Source: Candidatus Woesearchaeota archaeon
Lineage (GTDB): Archaea; Nanobdellota; Nanobdellia; Woesearchaeales; JAHWHD01
Direction of reading: 5' to 3'
NCBI GenBank assembly: GCA_019323515.1
Contig: JAHWHG010000002.1
Span: 1 to 64,000, forward strand
DNA: 64,000 bases
This document shows positions 8,055 to 16,107 of the stretch, one piece after another. Position numbers and translations under genes: made by a program. Under the pieces are notes generated by a model. That model saw nothing but the letters and a program-made list of their open reading frames with translations. It searched no databases and had not been told where the DNA came from. How positions within the stretch are numbered: the first letter of the stretch is position 1; each line of letters begins with the position of its first letter.

Positions 8055-10088
8055 ATGGCATTATTGTATATTATAGTAGCAGCTTTAGTTGCTTTGTTAA
8101 CAGCTTTTGTTCTTGCAAAGAAGATTGATAAGAAAGAGCCAGGAACAGAAAGAATGATTGAGATTTCTAATGCTATACGCGAGGGTGCTATGGCTTTCCT
8201 GAAAAGGGAGTATAAAAGTTTAATCGTGTTTGTTGTTGTTCTTGCAGCAGTGTTGTGGTTGTTCCTTGATGACCCAGCAACTTCAGTGAATGAGGGTATG
8301 ATGACAATGATTGCTTTTTTGGTGGGAGCGTTCTGCAGTACACTGGCTGGTTATATCGGAATGAGTGTTGCAACAAAGGCAAATGTTCGTACAACTAATG
8401 AAGCAAGGACTGGGAGATATAAAGCCTTGAGAGTTGCTTTTAACTCAGGAGCTGTGATGGGTCTTTCAGTTGTTGGTCTGGGTTTGCTTGGTCTTACATT
8501 AGTGTATGGCCTTTATCAGTATGTGCTTGGATTAAGCATGGAGCTGGCAACTAATCTAATTGCAGGTTTTGGGTTAGGCGCTTCAAGTATTGCGCTTTTT
8601 GCAAGAGTGGGCGGAGGCATATTCACAAAAGCAGCTGATGTTGGTGCTGATTTGGTTGGAAAAGTAGAAGCAGGAATTCCTGAGGATGATCCAAGGAACC
8701 CGGCAGTGATTGCTGATAATGTTGGTGATAATGTTGGTGATGTTGCTGGGATGGGTGCTGACCTGTATGAGAGTTATGTTGGAAGTATAATAGCAGCAAT
8801 GACAATTGGGGTATTGCTGTTTGGTTTTAGGGGAGTGTTCATGCCTCTTGCTTTGGCAGCTGCTGGTATTATCGCTTCAATAATCGGTAGTTTCTTTGTA
8901 AGAGTAGAGGAGGAGGCTAAGGTTCATAATGTTTTGCGTAATGGGTTGATTGTAGCTTCAATATTAGTCGTGGTTGTAACATGGTTCCTGGCTAAGTGGG
9001 TGCTTCCTGATAAAAGTCTCGAGGTGTTTATTGCAATAACAGCTGGCTTGGTTGTCGGTGTTATAATCGGGTTATTGACAGAGTATTATACATCTGCAAA
9101 GCATAAGCCTGTTAGGTTGATAGCTAAGAGCAGTGAGACAGGTGTTGCGACTAATATCATACAAGGTCTTGCTCTTGGTTACATGTCAACAGCATGGCCT
9201 GTTATTTTCCTGTCAATTGGAATATTTGTTGCTTATCATTTTGCTGGATTGTATGGGATTGCTTTGGCAGCTGTTGGGATGTTGTCGACGCTTGGAGTGA
9301 GTTTAGCTGTTGATGCTTATGGGCCTGTAGCTGATAATGCAGGCGGTATAGCAGAGATGGCAAAGCTTGATCCTAAAGTAAGGAAGATAACCGATGCGCT
9401 TGACGCTGCTGGTAATACCACAGCTGCAATAGGTAAAGGGTTTGCAATCGGTTCAGCTGCTTTGACAGCTCTTGCGCTTTTTGCTGCATTCGGTACAGCT
9501 GTTGGGTTAGAGACAATTGACATAAAGAATCCTTTAGTAGTGATTGGGTTGTTGTTAGGTTCGATGCTGCCTTATCTATTTAGTTCGTTGACTATGAGAG
9601 CTGTAGGAAGGGCTGCTTTCAAGATGATTGAGGAAGTGAGAAGGCAGTTCAAGGAAATAAAAGGATTGATGAAGGGCAAGGCTAAGCCTGACTACAGAGC
9701 ATGTGTTGATATCTCGACAAGGTCTGCTTTAAAGGAGATGGTTGTTCCAGGGTTGTTGGCAGTGATTAGTCCTATACTTGTCGGAGTATTGTTAGGTGTT
9801 GAAGCTCTTGGCGGTTTGTTAGCTGGGTCTGTTGTTTCAGGTGTTATGCTCGCTATTTCAATGGCTAACTCTGGTGGTGCATGGGACAATGCAAAGAAGT
9901 GGATCGAAGATGGTAACATGGGCGGTAAAGGTAAAGAACCGCATAAGGCTGCTGTAGTAGGTGACACTGTCGGTGATCCTATGAAAGATACTTCAGGACC
10001 TAGCTTGAACATATTGATAAAGTTGATGTCGATTGTGGCTTTGGTCTTTGTGCCGTTGTTCCTTAAGTATAGTGGGTTGTTGATTTAG
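8055..10088 (+). CDS. hppA: Membrane-bound ion-pumping pyrophosphatase
   Basis: A 677-residue protein with about 16 hydrophobic helices. It carries the pyrophosphate-binding acidic motifs DDPRNPAVIADNVGDNVGD (about residues 212-230), DAYGPVADNAGG and DTVGDPMKDTSGPSLN. The enzyme hydrolyses PPi and pumps H+ or Na+ across the membrane. The segment GNTTAAIGKGFAIGSAAL has Ala where potassium-independent enzymes have Lys, which predicts a K+-dependent subtype; many of those pump Na+. A Shine-Dalgarno GGGGGTG lies 5-6 nt before the ATG. The 3' end overlaps a convergent gene by 96 nt. Confidence 0.97.
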   Translation: MALLYIIVAALVALLTAFVLAKKIDKKEPGTERMIEISNAIREGAMAFLKREYKSLIVFVVVLAAVLWLFLDDPATSVNEGMMTMIAFLVGAFCSTLAGYIGMSVATKANVRTTNEARTGRYKALRVAFNSGAVMGLSVVGLGLLGLTLVYGLYQYVLGLSMELATNLIAGFGLGASSIALFARVGGGIFTKAADVGADLVGKVEAGIPEDDPRNPAVIADNVGDNVGDVAGMGADLYESYVGSIIAAMTIGVLLFGFRGVFMPLALAAAGIIASIIGSFFVRVEEEAKVHNVLRNGLIVASILVVVVTWFLAKWVLPDKSLEVFIAITAGLVVGVIIGLLTEYYTSAKHKPVRLIAKSSETGVATNIIQGLALGYMSTAWPVIFLSIGIFVAYHFAGLYGIALAAVGMLSTLGVSLAVDAYGPVADNAGGIAEMAKLDPKVRKITDALDAAGNTTAAIGKGFAIGSAALTALALFAAFGTAVGLETIDIKNPLVVIGLLLGSMLPYLFSSLTMRAVGRAAFKMIEEVRRQFKEIKGLMKGKAKPDYRACVDISTRSALKEMVVPGLLAVISPILVGVLLGVEALGGLLAGSVVSGVMLAISMANSGGAWDNAKKWIEDGNMGGKGKEPHKAAVVGDTVGDPMKDTSGPSLNILIKLMSIVALVFVPLFLKYSGLLI

Positions 10089-10412
10089 TTTATCTTTTGT
10101 TTTATAATTTTTTATTTTCTTTTCTAATTCTGAGAATTCTTTGTCCCATCTATGATATGTCTTCATGCCAGGAGCTGCTGCCCTTGCTCCAGCTAACAAG
10201 AAAAGTTCTCTGATCCTGTCGTATTTTCCGTCCTTGTCATAGTCAAAAGCATAATATGTTGATTGGTTAATTGAAACAACCTCATCAGCTGTGCATCTGT
10301 AATAGATAACTCTTGCTATGTTGTATGGCAGGACTGTTAGCACTGTAGTGAACCAGAGATTGAGCATAAAGTCTCCTAGTTTATCTTGGTTATTCTTTTT
10401 TTCTGGTGTCAT
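9993..10412 (-). CDS. Small membrane protein with an EF-hand-like Ca loop (copy B)
   Basis: A 139-residue protein with one hydrophobic segment (MLNLWFTTVLTVLPYNIARVI, about residues 16-36) and then FDYDKDGKYDRIRELF, a DxDxDG calcium-binding loop like those of EF-hand and dockerin modules. It is paralogous to the upstream gene, which it overlaps by 23 nt. The last 31 residues (Gln/His-rich) are antisense to the pyrophosphatase 3' end and may not be conserved. Likely attached to the membrane; role unknown. Confidence 0.55.
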   Translation of the reverse strand: MTPEKKNNQDKLGDFMLNLWFTTVLTVLPYNIARVIYYRCTADEVVSINQSTYYAFDYDKDGKYDRIRELFLLAGARAAAPGMKTYHRWDKEFSELEKKIKNYKTKDKLNQQPTILKEQRHKDQSHNRHQLYQYVQARS

Positions 10413-10803
10413 ATTCTTTTTGTACCTTTTTGAATAAACGGTCTTGTTTTTCTACCTCTTCCCATTTGCCATATGGTATCCTGGGTCCTCCATGGTATAG
10501 CTTTTCGACTTTGTCTAAAAGGCCGTCATTATCATAATCAAATCCTCTTAATGGGAAGTATCCTGATAATCTTGGAGATGCTTTGATCATAGTGAAAGGT
10601 TTATGTTGTAGGCCATACCAAGTTCTTGTAGGAGTTATTCTCGTGATAGTCGGTTGTCTTTGTTTTCTTTCTATGTAGTTAAAGAATGTTTTTAGAGGGT
10701 GGTATGCTATTATCGGTCCAAATGTCAGTAGCATGAATATAGCGCATCCTTTACGGATTGTGTCAATTCCTTTACCAAGTGCGTATAATTGTTCGTTGTT
10801 CAT
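10390..10803 (-). CDS. Small membrane protein with an EF-hand-like Ca loop (copy A)
   Basis: A 137-residue protein. A hydrophobic helix (CAIFMLLTFGPIIAYHPL, residues 19-36) is followed by a basic linker. FDYDNDGLLDKVEKLYHGGP (about residues 88-107) is a DxDxDG loop expected to bind Ca2+. The same order, membrane segment then FDYDxDGxxDxxxxL, is found in the overlapping downstream gene, so the two are tandem paralogues. A TATA-like TTAAATACAAC lies about 25-30 nt upstream of the start. Function unknown. Confidence 0.6.
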   Translation of the reverse strand: MNNEQLYALGKGIDTIRKGCAIFMLLTFGPIIAYHPLKTFFNYIERKQRQPTITRITPTRTWYGLQHKPFTMIKASPRLSGYFPLRGFDYDNDGLLDKVEKLYHGGPRIPYGKWEEVEKQDRLFKKVQKEYDTRKKE

Positions 10804-10892
10804 ACTTTTTTTAGAGATATTGGGTTGTATTTAATGCTGTGTTGTGAATATTTCATCACAAGCTTTAAATAAAACCCTAATTTAGCTTTGTC
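10804..10892. promoter_or_regulatory. Divergent promoter region
   Basis: 89 nt between the Ca-loop gene (minus) and the TrmB gene (plus). On the plus strand AAGCTTTAAATAAAACC (10860-10876) is a good BRE/TATA and ends about 20 nt before the ATG at 10893, implying a leaderless TrmB transcript. On the minus strand TTAAATACA serves the other gene. Confidence 0.5.
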
Positions 10893-11585
10893 ATGGAAGT
10901 ATTAAAGAAACTTGGCTTGGATGAGAAGGAGATTAAGGTCTACTTAGCTTTGATTAAAGTAGGAAGGGCTGCTGTTGATCTTATCAAGAGAGAGACTGGG
11001 ATAGAGAGAACCCATATCTATAAGATTCTTGAAAGGTTAGAGGATAAGAATTTTGCTACTTCTGTTGTTGAGAATGGGGTTAAGATTTTTACTCCAACAA
11101 GTCCTGAGAAGTTGTTGTATGACTTAAAAAATACTGAGAGGGAGTTGAAGATGATGATTCCTCAACTTGTCTCGTTTGGACAGAAAGAGAATGTAAGAGT
11201 TAGTATCTATAGGGGTAAAGAAGGCTTAAAGAAGGTAGCTGAATATGCCCTGATGAGTGCTGATGAATATCTTGTGTTAGGCGACCAGGGTAAGTTTCAG
11301 GAGATCATGCCAATATTTTCCAAACAGCTGATGAAAAGGCTTGAAGAAGGTGGAGTCAAGGAGAAGGTTCTTGTTGAGCATGGGAAAAAGGTTGTTAAAT
11401 CAAAGAATACGTCTTTAAGATATGTGCCTAAGGGATATAAGTTCCCAAGTACAACAGTTGTGTTTGCTGATAATGTTCTTATTATAATCTGGTCCCAGCC
11501 ATTTGGTATATTGATTGAGAGCAAGGAGTTGGCTGATTCTTACAGGGCACAGTTTAATGCTCTGTGGAAGATTTCTCAGAAATAA
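10893..11585 (+). CDS. TrmB-family transcriptional regulator
   Basis: A 230-residue regulator. Residues 1-70 form a winged helix-turn-helix: LGLDEKEIKVYLALIKVG, then AAVDLIKRETGIERTHIYKI and LERLEDKNFA. A short coiled coil (ERELKMMIPQL) follows, then an alpha/beta domain of the PLDc-like type seen in small TrmB proteins (VSIYRGKEGLKKVAEYAL, VVFADNVLIIIWSQPFGILI). TrmB proteins usually repress sugar uptake and metabolism genes. The long sugar-binding domain of Thermococcus TrmB is lacking, so the ligand is unknown. It overlaps the convergent alkyltransferase gene by 10 nt. Confidence 0.85.
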   Translation: MEVLKKLGLDEKEIKVYLALIKVGRAAVDLIKRETGIERTHIYKILERLEDKNFATSVVENGVKIFTPTSPEKLLYDLKNTERELKMMIPQLVSFGQKENVRVSIYRGKEGLKKVAEYALMSADEYLVLGDQGKFQEIMPIFSKQLMKRLEEGGVKEKVLVEHGKKVVKSKNTSLRYVPKGYKFPSTTVVFADNVLIIIWSQPFGILIESKELADSYRAQFNALWKISQK

Positions 11586-11875
11586 TAGAAATATCTTTTT
11601 TCTATTTTGTTTTTGTTGTTAAACTTTATCCCTTCTTTTTTTAGAAGTTGAATCTTTTTTTTAGAATTAGGTTTTCCTGCATAAGCTCCAGGTGTTCCAT
11701 TGCTGTTGATTACACGATGGCATGGTATTGTTATTGGATGCTTGTTATTCCTTAAAGCAGTGCCAACAGCTCTATATGCTTTAGAATTTAGTTTTTCTGC
11801 TATGATTTTGTAGGTTGTTACTTTACCTTTAGGTATTCTTTTGCATAGGTTTAGGACTTTAGAGTGAAAATTCAT
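11576..11875 (-). CDS. ogt: O6-alkylguanine-DNA alkyltransferase domain protein
   Basis: A 99-residue protein equal to the C-terminal DNA-binding and catalytic domain of MGMT/Ogt. It has the helix-turn-helix segment YKIIAEKLNSKAYRAVGTAL and the active site ITIPCHRVI, with the alkyl-accepting Cys present, then GAYAGKPNSKKKIQLLKKEG. The N-terminal RNase H-like domain of full MGMTs is missing. Because PCHRV is intact it probably repairs O6-alkylguanine, though very short homologues (ATL-type) can act by flagging lesions; those usually lack the Cys. The basic tail is unusual. Confidence 0.88.
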   Translation of the reverse strand: MNFHSKVLNLCKRIPKGKVTTYKIIAEKLNSKAYRAVGTALRNNKHPITIPCHRVINSNGTPGAYAGKPNSKKKIQLLKKEGIKFNNKNKIEKRYFYYF

Positions 11876-11964
11876 TTTACCTTTAAATTGCGAAAGATTT
11901 ATAAAAAAATTTCGATTTTTTATAGTAAATATATTGTATATGTATCATCAAAAGAGGGGTCTGA

Positions 11965-12717
11965 ATGGAACTGAGCAGGATTGAAAAGGATTTGATAACT
12001 AAACCTAATAAAAGTAGAGAGGACATGATTGCGCTTGAGGCGTATGCTTTTTCTCATCTTGGAGATGCGTTTGCATGTTTTAGAGCGATTAACCGACCAT
12101 TGCCAAATGTTGCTGATATAATCAATGAACCTCAGCTAAGGAGAGCGCATTATGACAGGAAAAGGTTTACAGGTGAGCAGGTGCATGATGCTCTTGAGTT
12201 GTACTTCTCAAAGTTAATTGAAGAGTATCCTGATGTGCGCAAGCTTGCAAGGAAGGGTAAAAACAGAGACAAGTTCAAGAATTATCTTGCTGAGCTTTAT
12301 CATGCAGTTTCTAGTGTGCCCACTCTAACCCAACATTTTGACAAGGATAAGCATTATTATTATGAAAACATAAGAGAGAAGGCATTAAAGGAAAATGTTC
12401 ATATGATTAAACTCGATGATGCGCTGATTAATGTCACGGTTGGTGAGAGGATTGTTGTGCCTCAGATTGTGTATGTTATTGACAGTCAGATGGCGCCTTT
12501 CTATGTTGATATGAAGGAGAAGTTCTTGCAGAAGTGGAGGCAGAGAGAGGTGTTCATAGAGAAGCTTGAGAATGTTGCGCATAAGTTAGAAGTGAGCGCT
12601 TCACAGTTGTCTATTGTCTTAAAAGACCAGGCTTATGAGCATGCTCACTGGCTTGCATATGCAATACAGAAACTTCCAGAAGTAATAAGAGGCAGGGAGT
12701 TAGTGTACCAAACTTAA
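11965..12717 (+). CDS. Conserved-looking helical protein of unknown function
   Basis: A 250-residue soluble, helix-rich protein. Noticeable segments are HYDRKRFTGEQVHDALELYF and VSSVPTLTQHFDKDKHYYYE. A strong Shine-Dalgarno (GAGGGG) lies 5-6 nt before the ATG, so it is leadered. No family is recognised. The 3' end overlaps the convergent methyltransferase-kinase gene by 18 nt. Abundant His and charged residues suggest an enzyme or a nucleic-acid binding protein, but no motif supports either. Confidence 0.5.
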   Translation: MELSRIEKDLITKPNKSREDMIALEAYAFSHLGDAFACFRAINRPLPNVADIINEPQLRRAHYDRKRFTGEQVHDALELYFSKLIEEYPDVRKLARKGKNRDKFKNYLAELYHAVSSVPTLTQHFDKDKHYYYENIREKALKENVHMIKLDDALINVTVGERIVVPQIVYVIDSQMAPFYVDMKEKFLQKWRQREVFIEKLENVAHKLEVSASQLSIVLKDQAYEHAHWLAYAIQKLPEVIRGRELVYQT

Positions 12718-13938
12718 TATCTTTTTATAATTCTTTATTGTTGGTTTTTGTTTATACTCCTGAGCAGCTTTTCTTAATTTTTCTATGTTTATCTTGAAAC
12801 CTTTTGATTCAAGTATGTCTTTACTGCTTGTGATGTACTGAGTGAACTGTGTTACGTTCTTTGGCTTTTTTGAGTTGTTAGCCCTTTCAAAGTCTATAAG
12901 GTGTGACTCTAGTTTGTCGTCAATGATCACATGCTTGTTTGGGTGGTGCATCTCTTCCTTGTTAATCCCTAGCTTATCTAGTTTGAGCATTAGCTTGAAT
13001 GTATCTTCAATCACTTTCTTGAGCTTTTTCTTGTCAGTCTCTAGCCTGAAGAAGTCTCTTATGAAAGTCCCTTCAATGAACTCATAGACAAATGAGTCAT
13101 TGTATGTGAACAACAGCTTTGGGCCTATGCCTTGTTTGTTTAGTTTTTTCAGGAAAGAAATTTCGTTCTTTACAGTATCCTTTGCAGCAATATCTTCCCT
13201 TTGTTTCTTCACTGCTACCTTTTTCCCTTTATACATTGCAGTGAATATCCAGCCGCGATGGCCTTTAGCGAACATCTTTATACTTGAGAGGCCCTTTTTT
13301 TCAAGCTGCTTAAGAAGTTTTGTCTTTTTTAGCCTGTAGCAGTAGAGTTCTTCCATGAAAACCTTCTTTATAGCAAGCTGTTCAAACTCTAGAAGATTTT
13401 TCATTGCTGTCTCCAGGATCTTTCTCTTGTTTGTGAGTGATGAAAATATTACCAGGGCCTGTCCCTGCTCTGACATGAAGTCAGAGAGTTGGTCAATGAA
13501 ATCTTCAAGAATCTCATAACCATACTTGCCTCCTGAGACATATAAATCAACATCTGGTTCTTCGCCTTTATGCTTTGGAAGATATGGCGGGTTAAATATT
13601 ATTGTGTCAAAGCGGTTGTTCTTGTTTTTGTAGAACCTGAAGTTGAAAGCTTTCTTTTTTTTGTCGTATATCACATAATTGTTTCTTAGGAATGAGAATA
13701 AATTGGAATCGCGTGCAAGCATCTTATTGAGTTTCTTTATTATAATAAGGTTCTCAACAAACTCAATTGCTCTGTGGTTGATGTCGAGCGCTACAACAAA
13801 ATCTGCTTTTCTAGCAGCTTCAAATGCAAGTATCCCAGAGCCTGTACCCATGTCTAATACAGAACCTTTGGCAAACTTCCTTACCTGTTCTAACAGAAGA
13901 TATGAATCTTCCTGTGGCTGGTAGATTGATTCATGCAT
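12700..13938 (-). CDS. HemK2/Mtq2-like methyltransferase fused to a kinase-like domain
   Basis: A 412-residue fusion. Residues 1-200 are a HemK2/PrmC-type methyltransferase: YQPQEDSYLLLE at the N terminus, motif I VLDMGTGSGILAFEA, and the substrate motif FNPPYLP (NPPY), which in this family methylates the Gln of release factor GGQ. Residues about 220-412 look like a small protein kinase of the Bud32/RIO kind: Gly-rich start GHRGWIFTAMYKGKKVAVKK, a helix C Glu (NEISFLKKL), hinge VYEFIEGT, catalytic-loop-like HHPNKHVII and DFE in place of DFG. Kinase activity is uncertain because HRD is not intact. It overlaps the winged-helix gene by 8 nt. Confidence 0.82.
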   Translation of the reverse strand: MHESIYQPQEDSYLLLEQVRKFAKGSVLDMGTGSGILAFEAARKADFVVALDINHRAIEFVENLIIIKKLNKMLARDSNLFSFLRNNYVIYDKKKKAFNFRFYKNKNNRFDTIIFNPPYLPKHKGEEPDVDLYVSGGKYGYEILEDFIDQLSDFMSEQGQALVIFSSLTNKRKILETAMKNLLEFEQLAIKKVFMEELYCYRLKKTKLLKQLEKKGLSSIKMFAKGHRGWIFTAMYKGKKVAVKKQREDIAAKDTVKNEISFLKKLNKQGIGPKLLFTYNDSFVYEFIEGTFIRDFFRLETDKKKLKKVIEDTFKLMLKLDKLGINKEEMHHPNKHVIIDDKLESHLIDFERANNSKKPKNVTQFTQYITSSKDILESKGFKINIEKLRKAAQEYKQKPTIKNYKKILSLVH

Positions 13939-14401
13939 CTTTCAAAAATTGGTTGTCGACTTCCTTAACATATTCCTTTACTCTTGATAAGACTGATGTC
14001 AGCAAGAAGCGCTCAACCTTTTCCTCAAATGTGTCTGACAATAACGCGAATTCAGTTATCCTATAATTGTTTATGTTCTTTTCAATAAGGAAGAGGTCCC
14101 TTAATCTCTTAAGCTGTCTTCTTATGTTTGATGATGCCACGCCGATGATTGGGTGGTTATTCTTTTTCCTTAACTGTATCACGAGATCGCGTACCTCTTC
14201 TGAGTTAAGCTCTTTTTTTTCTTTTGAAGCCTGGAGAAGGACGTACAGCACGTCAACTATTACATCCCTTGAGTCACCTGGCTGCAGAAGTCCGGTTGAA
14301 AGGCAGAGCTTTCTGACCAAGTCTCTGTCCTGAAAAGAATCTGGTTTTTCGTATCTACGTAAAGTAAGTTCAGATAAAGGAGTATCTTTTGAAATCTTCA
14401 T
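13931..14401 (-). CDS. Archaeal winged-helix protein
   Basis: A 156-residue protein beginning MKISKDTPLSELTLRRYEKP. It contains LCLSTGLLQPGDSRDVIVDV, a segment I associate with conserved archaeal predicted transcriptional regulators. The middle (ASSNIRRQLKRLRDLFLIEK, then YRITEF) looks like the recognition helix and wing of a winged helix. The overlap with the HemK2-kinase gene suggests they are cotranscribed. Regulator is a family-level prediction; no target is known. Confidence 0.65.
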   Translation of the reverse strand: MKISKDTPLSELTLRRYEKPDSFQDRDLVRKLCLSTGLLQPGDSRDVIVDVLYVLLQASKEKKELNSEEVRDLVIQLRKKNNHPIIGVASSNIRRQLKRLRDLFLIEKNINNYRITEFALLSDTFEEKVERFLLTSVLSRVKEYVKEVDNQFLKDA

Positions 14402-14510
14402 AACAACACCTCATTTTTTGATTTTGATTAAAAATAATAAGAAAGGATTAGTATTTATATGTTTTGGTTTGGAAAAGGTTTAAATATTATAAACAGCTCA
14501 AATATACATT
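14402..14510. promoter_or_regulatory. Divergent promoter region
   Basis: 109 nt between the winged-helix gene and the ICMT-like gene. On the plus strand AAAGGTTTAAATATTATAAA (14475-14494) is a strong BRE/TATA about 25 nt before the ATG at 14511. On the minus strand AACCAAAACATATAAATAC serves the winged-helix gene, which has an AGGTGTTG Shine-Dalgarno. Confidence 0.5.
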
Positions 14511-14960
14511 ATGAATAAGCCTAGACTTGATGTTGCTAATCTGTTTTTAGTTTTCATTATACTTAATGTCATTTTACATTATATCATTCCAATAAAACAA
14601 TTAATCTTCATTCCTTATTCTTACATTGGGATTGTTTTGTTTGTTTTAGGATGGGTTCCAAACATTTGGTTAGGGATATACTTTAGAAAGTTGGGTACCT
14701 CAATTCCTACACGCGGATTACCGAAACACTTGGTTACTACAGGTTTGTTTAGGTTTAGCAGGAATCCTATATATCTTGGGATGGTGCTTGCTTTGTTTGG
14801 AGAGGCTGTATTCCTCGGTTCGCTGATTACTTTTATAATCCCTGTCTTGTTTATAGTTTTAATAAATAAATTCAATATCCCTATTGAAGAAAAGAATCTT
14901 GAATTGAAATTTGGGAAAAGGTATTTAGATTACAAAGCTAAAGTAAGAAGGTGGATATAG
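14511..14960 (+). CDS. Isoprenylcysteine carboxyl methyltransferase-like membrane protein
   Basis: A 149-residue protein with about four membrane helices. The signature region is HLVTTGLFRFSRNPIYLGM (about residues 75-93), followed by IPIEEKNLELKFGKRYLDYK near the C terminus. These are the conserved cofactor-binding motifs of the ICMT/phospholipid methyltransferase superfamily. Members use SAM to methylate prenylated cysteines or lipids; many prokaryotic ones have unknown substrates. Its start is fixed by a TATA box 25 nt upstream. Confidence 0.8.
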   Translation: MNKPRLDVANLFLVFIILNVILHYIIPIKQLIFIPYSYIGIVLFVLGWVPNIWLGIYFRKLGTSIPTRGLPKHLVTTGLFRFSRNPIYLGMVLALFGEAVFLGSLITFIIPVLFIVLINKFNIPIEEKNLELKFGKRYLDYKAKVRRWI

Positions 14961-15011
14961 CATAAGATTTTTATACTATAACCCTTAATATTATAAAAAA
15001 AGAGGTATCAA

Positions 15012-15614
15012 ATGTTCACACTTGCAACAATGCTTACAGGAGTCAAGGAATATTTTTTAGCAAACCTATGGCCTAGGTTTTTAGAGCTTGTGTATGTGCC
15101 AGTGAAGCATCCTGAGACTATATGGATAATCACGCCACTTGTTGTCACTTTGATACTTATGCAGTTTTATTTTGGTCGCTATTCAAAGGAAGAGCTTGGA
15201 TGGAACACTGCATTTGGGAATTCTATTGTGCTGTTGTTTATTTCAATTGATCTTTTCAGGCACATCTATGGCCAGCCTGGTTATCTTGACCTGTTCAGTT
15301 TCAGTACAATCATAATGAAGACTTTAGTAGCTTCATTGGTTGGGTTGACAGCTGTATGGATGAGTTTTCTTAACTTCTTTCATGTATTGCCAGAGAAGCT
15401 TGCCTTTATCTTGTCAAGCAGTCTTCCTAATAACCTTATAGCTTATGTAGGGATTGCTGTTGTGTATTCTGATATTGTGTTTGATGGCACTACATTGTTA
15501 GCAGCTTTGATGTTGTTTGCAGGGTTGTGGTTGATATTTACAATTGTAAAATTGCTTGAACCTAAGGCTACTGAAAAGATAGTGAAAACTATCACAAGAA
15601 AGAAAAAAAAGTAA
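15012..15614 (+). CDS. Multi-pass membrane protein of unknown function
   Basis: A 200-residue protein with about five hydrophobic segments (for example IWIITPLVVTLILMQFYFG, ALMLFAGLWLIFTIVKLL) and a C-terminal basic tail ending RKKKK. No family is recognised. It follows the ICMT-like gene by 51 nt, with a TATA-like AAGATTTTTATACTATAACC between, so it probably has its own promoter. Confidence 0.5.
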   Translation: MFTLATMLTGVKEYFLANLWPRFLELVYVPVKHPETIWIITPLVVTLILMQFYFGRYSKEELGWNTAFGNSIVLLFISIDLFRHIYGQPGYLDLFSFSTIIMKTLVASLVGLTAVWMSFLNFFHVLPEKLAFILSSSLPNNLIAYVGIAVVYSDIVFDGTTLLAALMLFAGLWLIFTIVKLLEPKATEKIVKTITRKKKK

Positions 15615-15712
15615 AAAATGATTATTTGTTTTTTTAATATAATCTAAGATGTTGATTTTCTATATCCTCACTATTGATTAACTTTAAAATATGCTTGTAG
15701 CAAGTGTACTAC

Positions 15713-16105
15713 ATGGTTACTGTTATTGAGAAGCTGAATGAGCTGGAGGGTCTTGGTATAGGAACTGTGGTCTGCTATAAGCATGGCGTTGTTTCAACTG
15801 AAAGCGAGCTTATGCAGATTGCTATTATTGTGCCTGATGAGTTATCTGTTGGGATGAAGACTTTACTTGAGAGAGGGTTTATTGAAATATTGAAAGAGGT
15901 CTATAGAGATGATATTGTGTTTGAGCAGGAGATGCTGCATATATTTCCAGACTTTAGGTATTTTGTGAACTTCCATGTAGCAGATTACCTTAGAAGGTTC
16001 AAGACAGAGGTTCCTGCAGGGAAAACATTAATGGCTGTGACTGTTCCTGTTAAAGATGAAAGAATTGTGAAAAAGATTGCAAAAATGGTTGAAGACGTGC
16101 TTTAA
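15713..16105 (+). CDS. Hypothetical alpha/beta protein
   Basis: A 130-residue protein with alternating strands and helices (GIGTVVCYKHGVVSTE, LMQIAIIVPDELSV, KTLMAVTVPVKDERI). No family is recognised. An upstream in-frame GTG at 15704 could add three residues. The ATG at 15713 is preferred because a TATA box (CTTTAAAATATG, 15682-15693) lies 25 nt before it. The stop is 2 nt from the end of the convergent ileS. Confidence 0.5.
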   Translation: MVTVIEKLNELEGLGIGTVVCYKHGVVSTESELMQIAIIVPDELSVGMKTLLERGFIEILKEVYRDDIVFEQEMLHIFPDFRYFVNFHVADYLRRFKTEVPAGKTLMAVTVPVKDERIVKKIAKMVEDVL

Positions 16106-16107
16106 GT

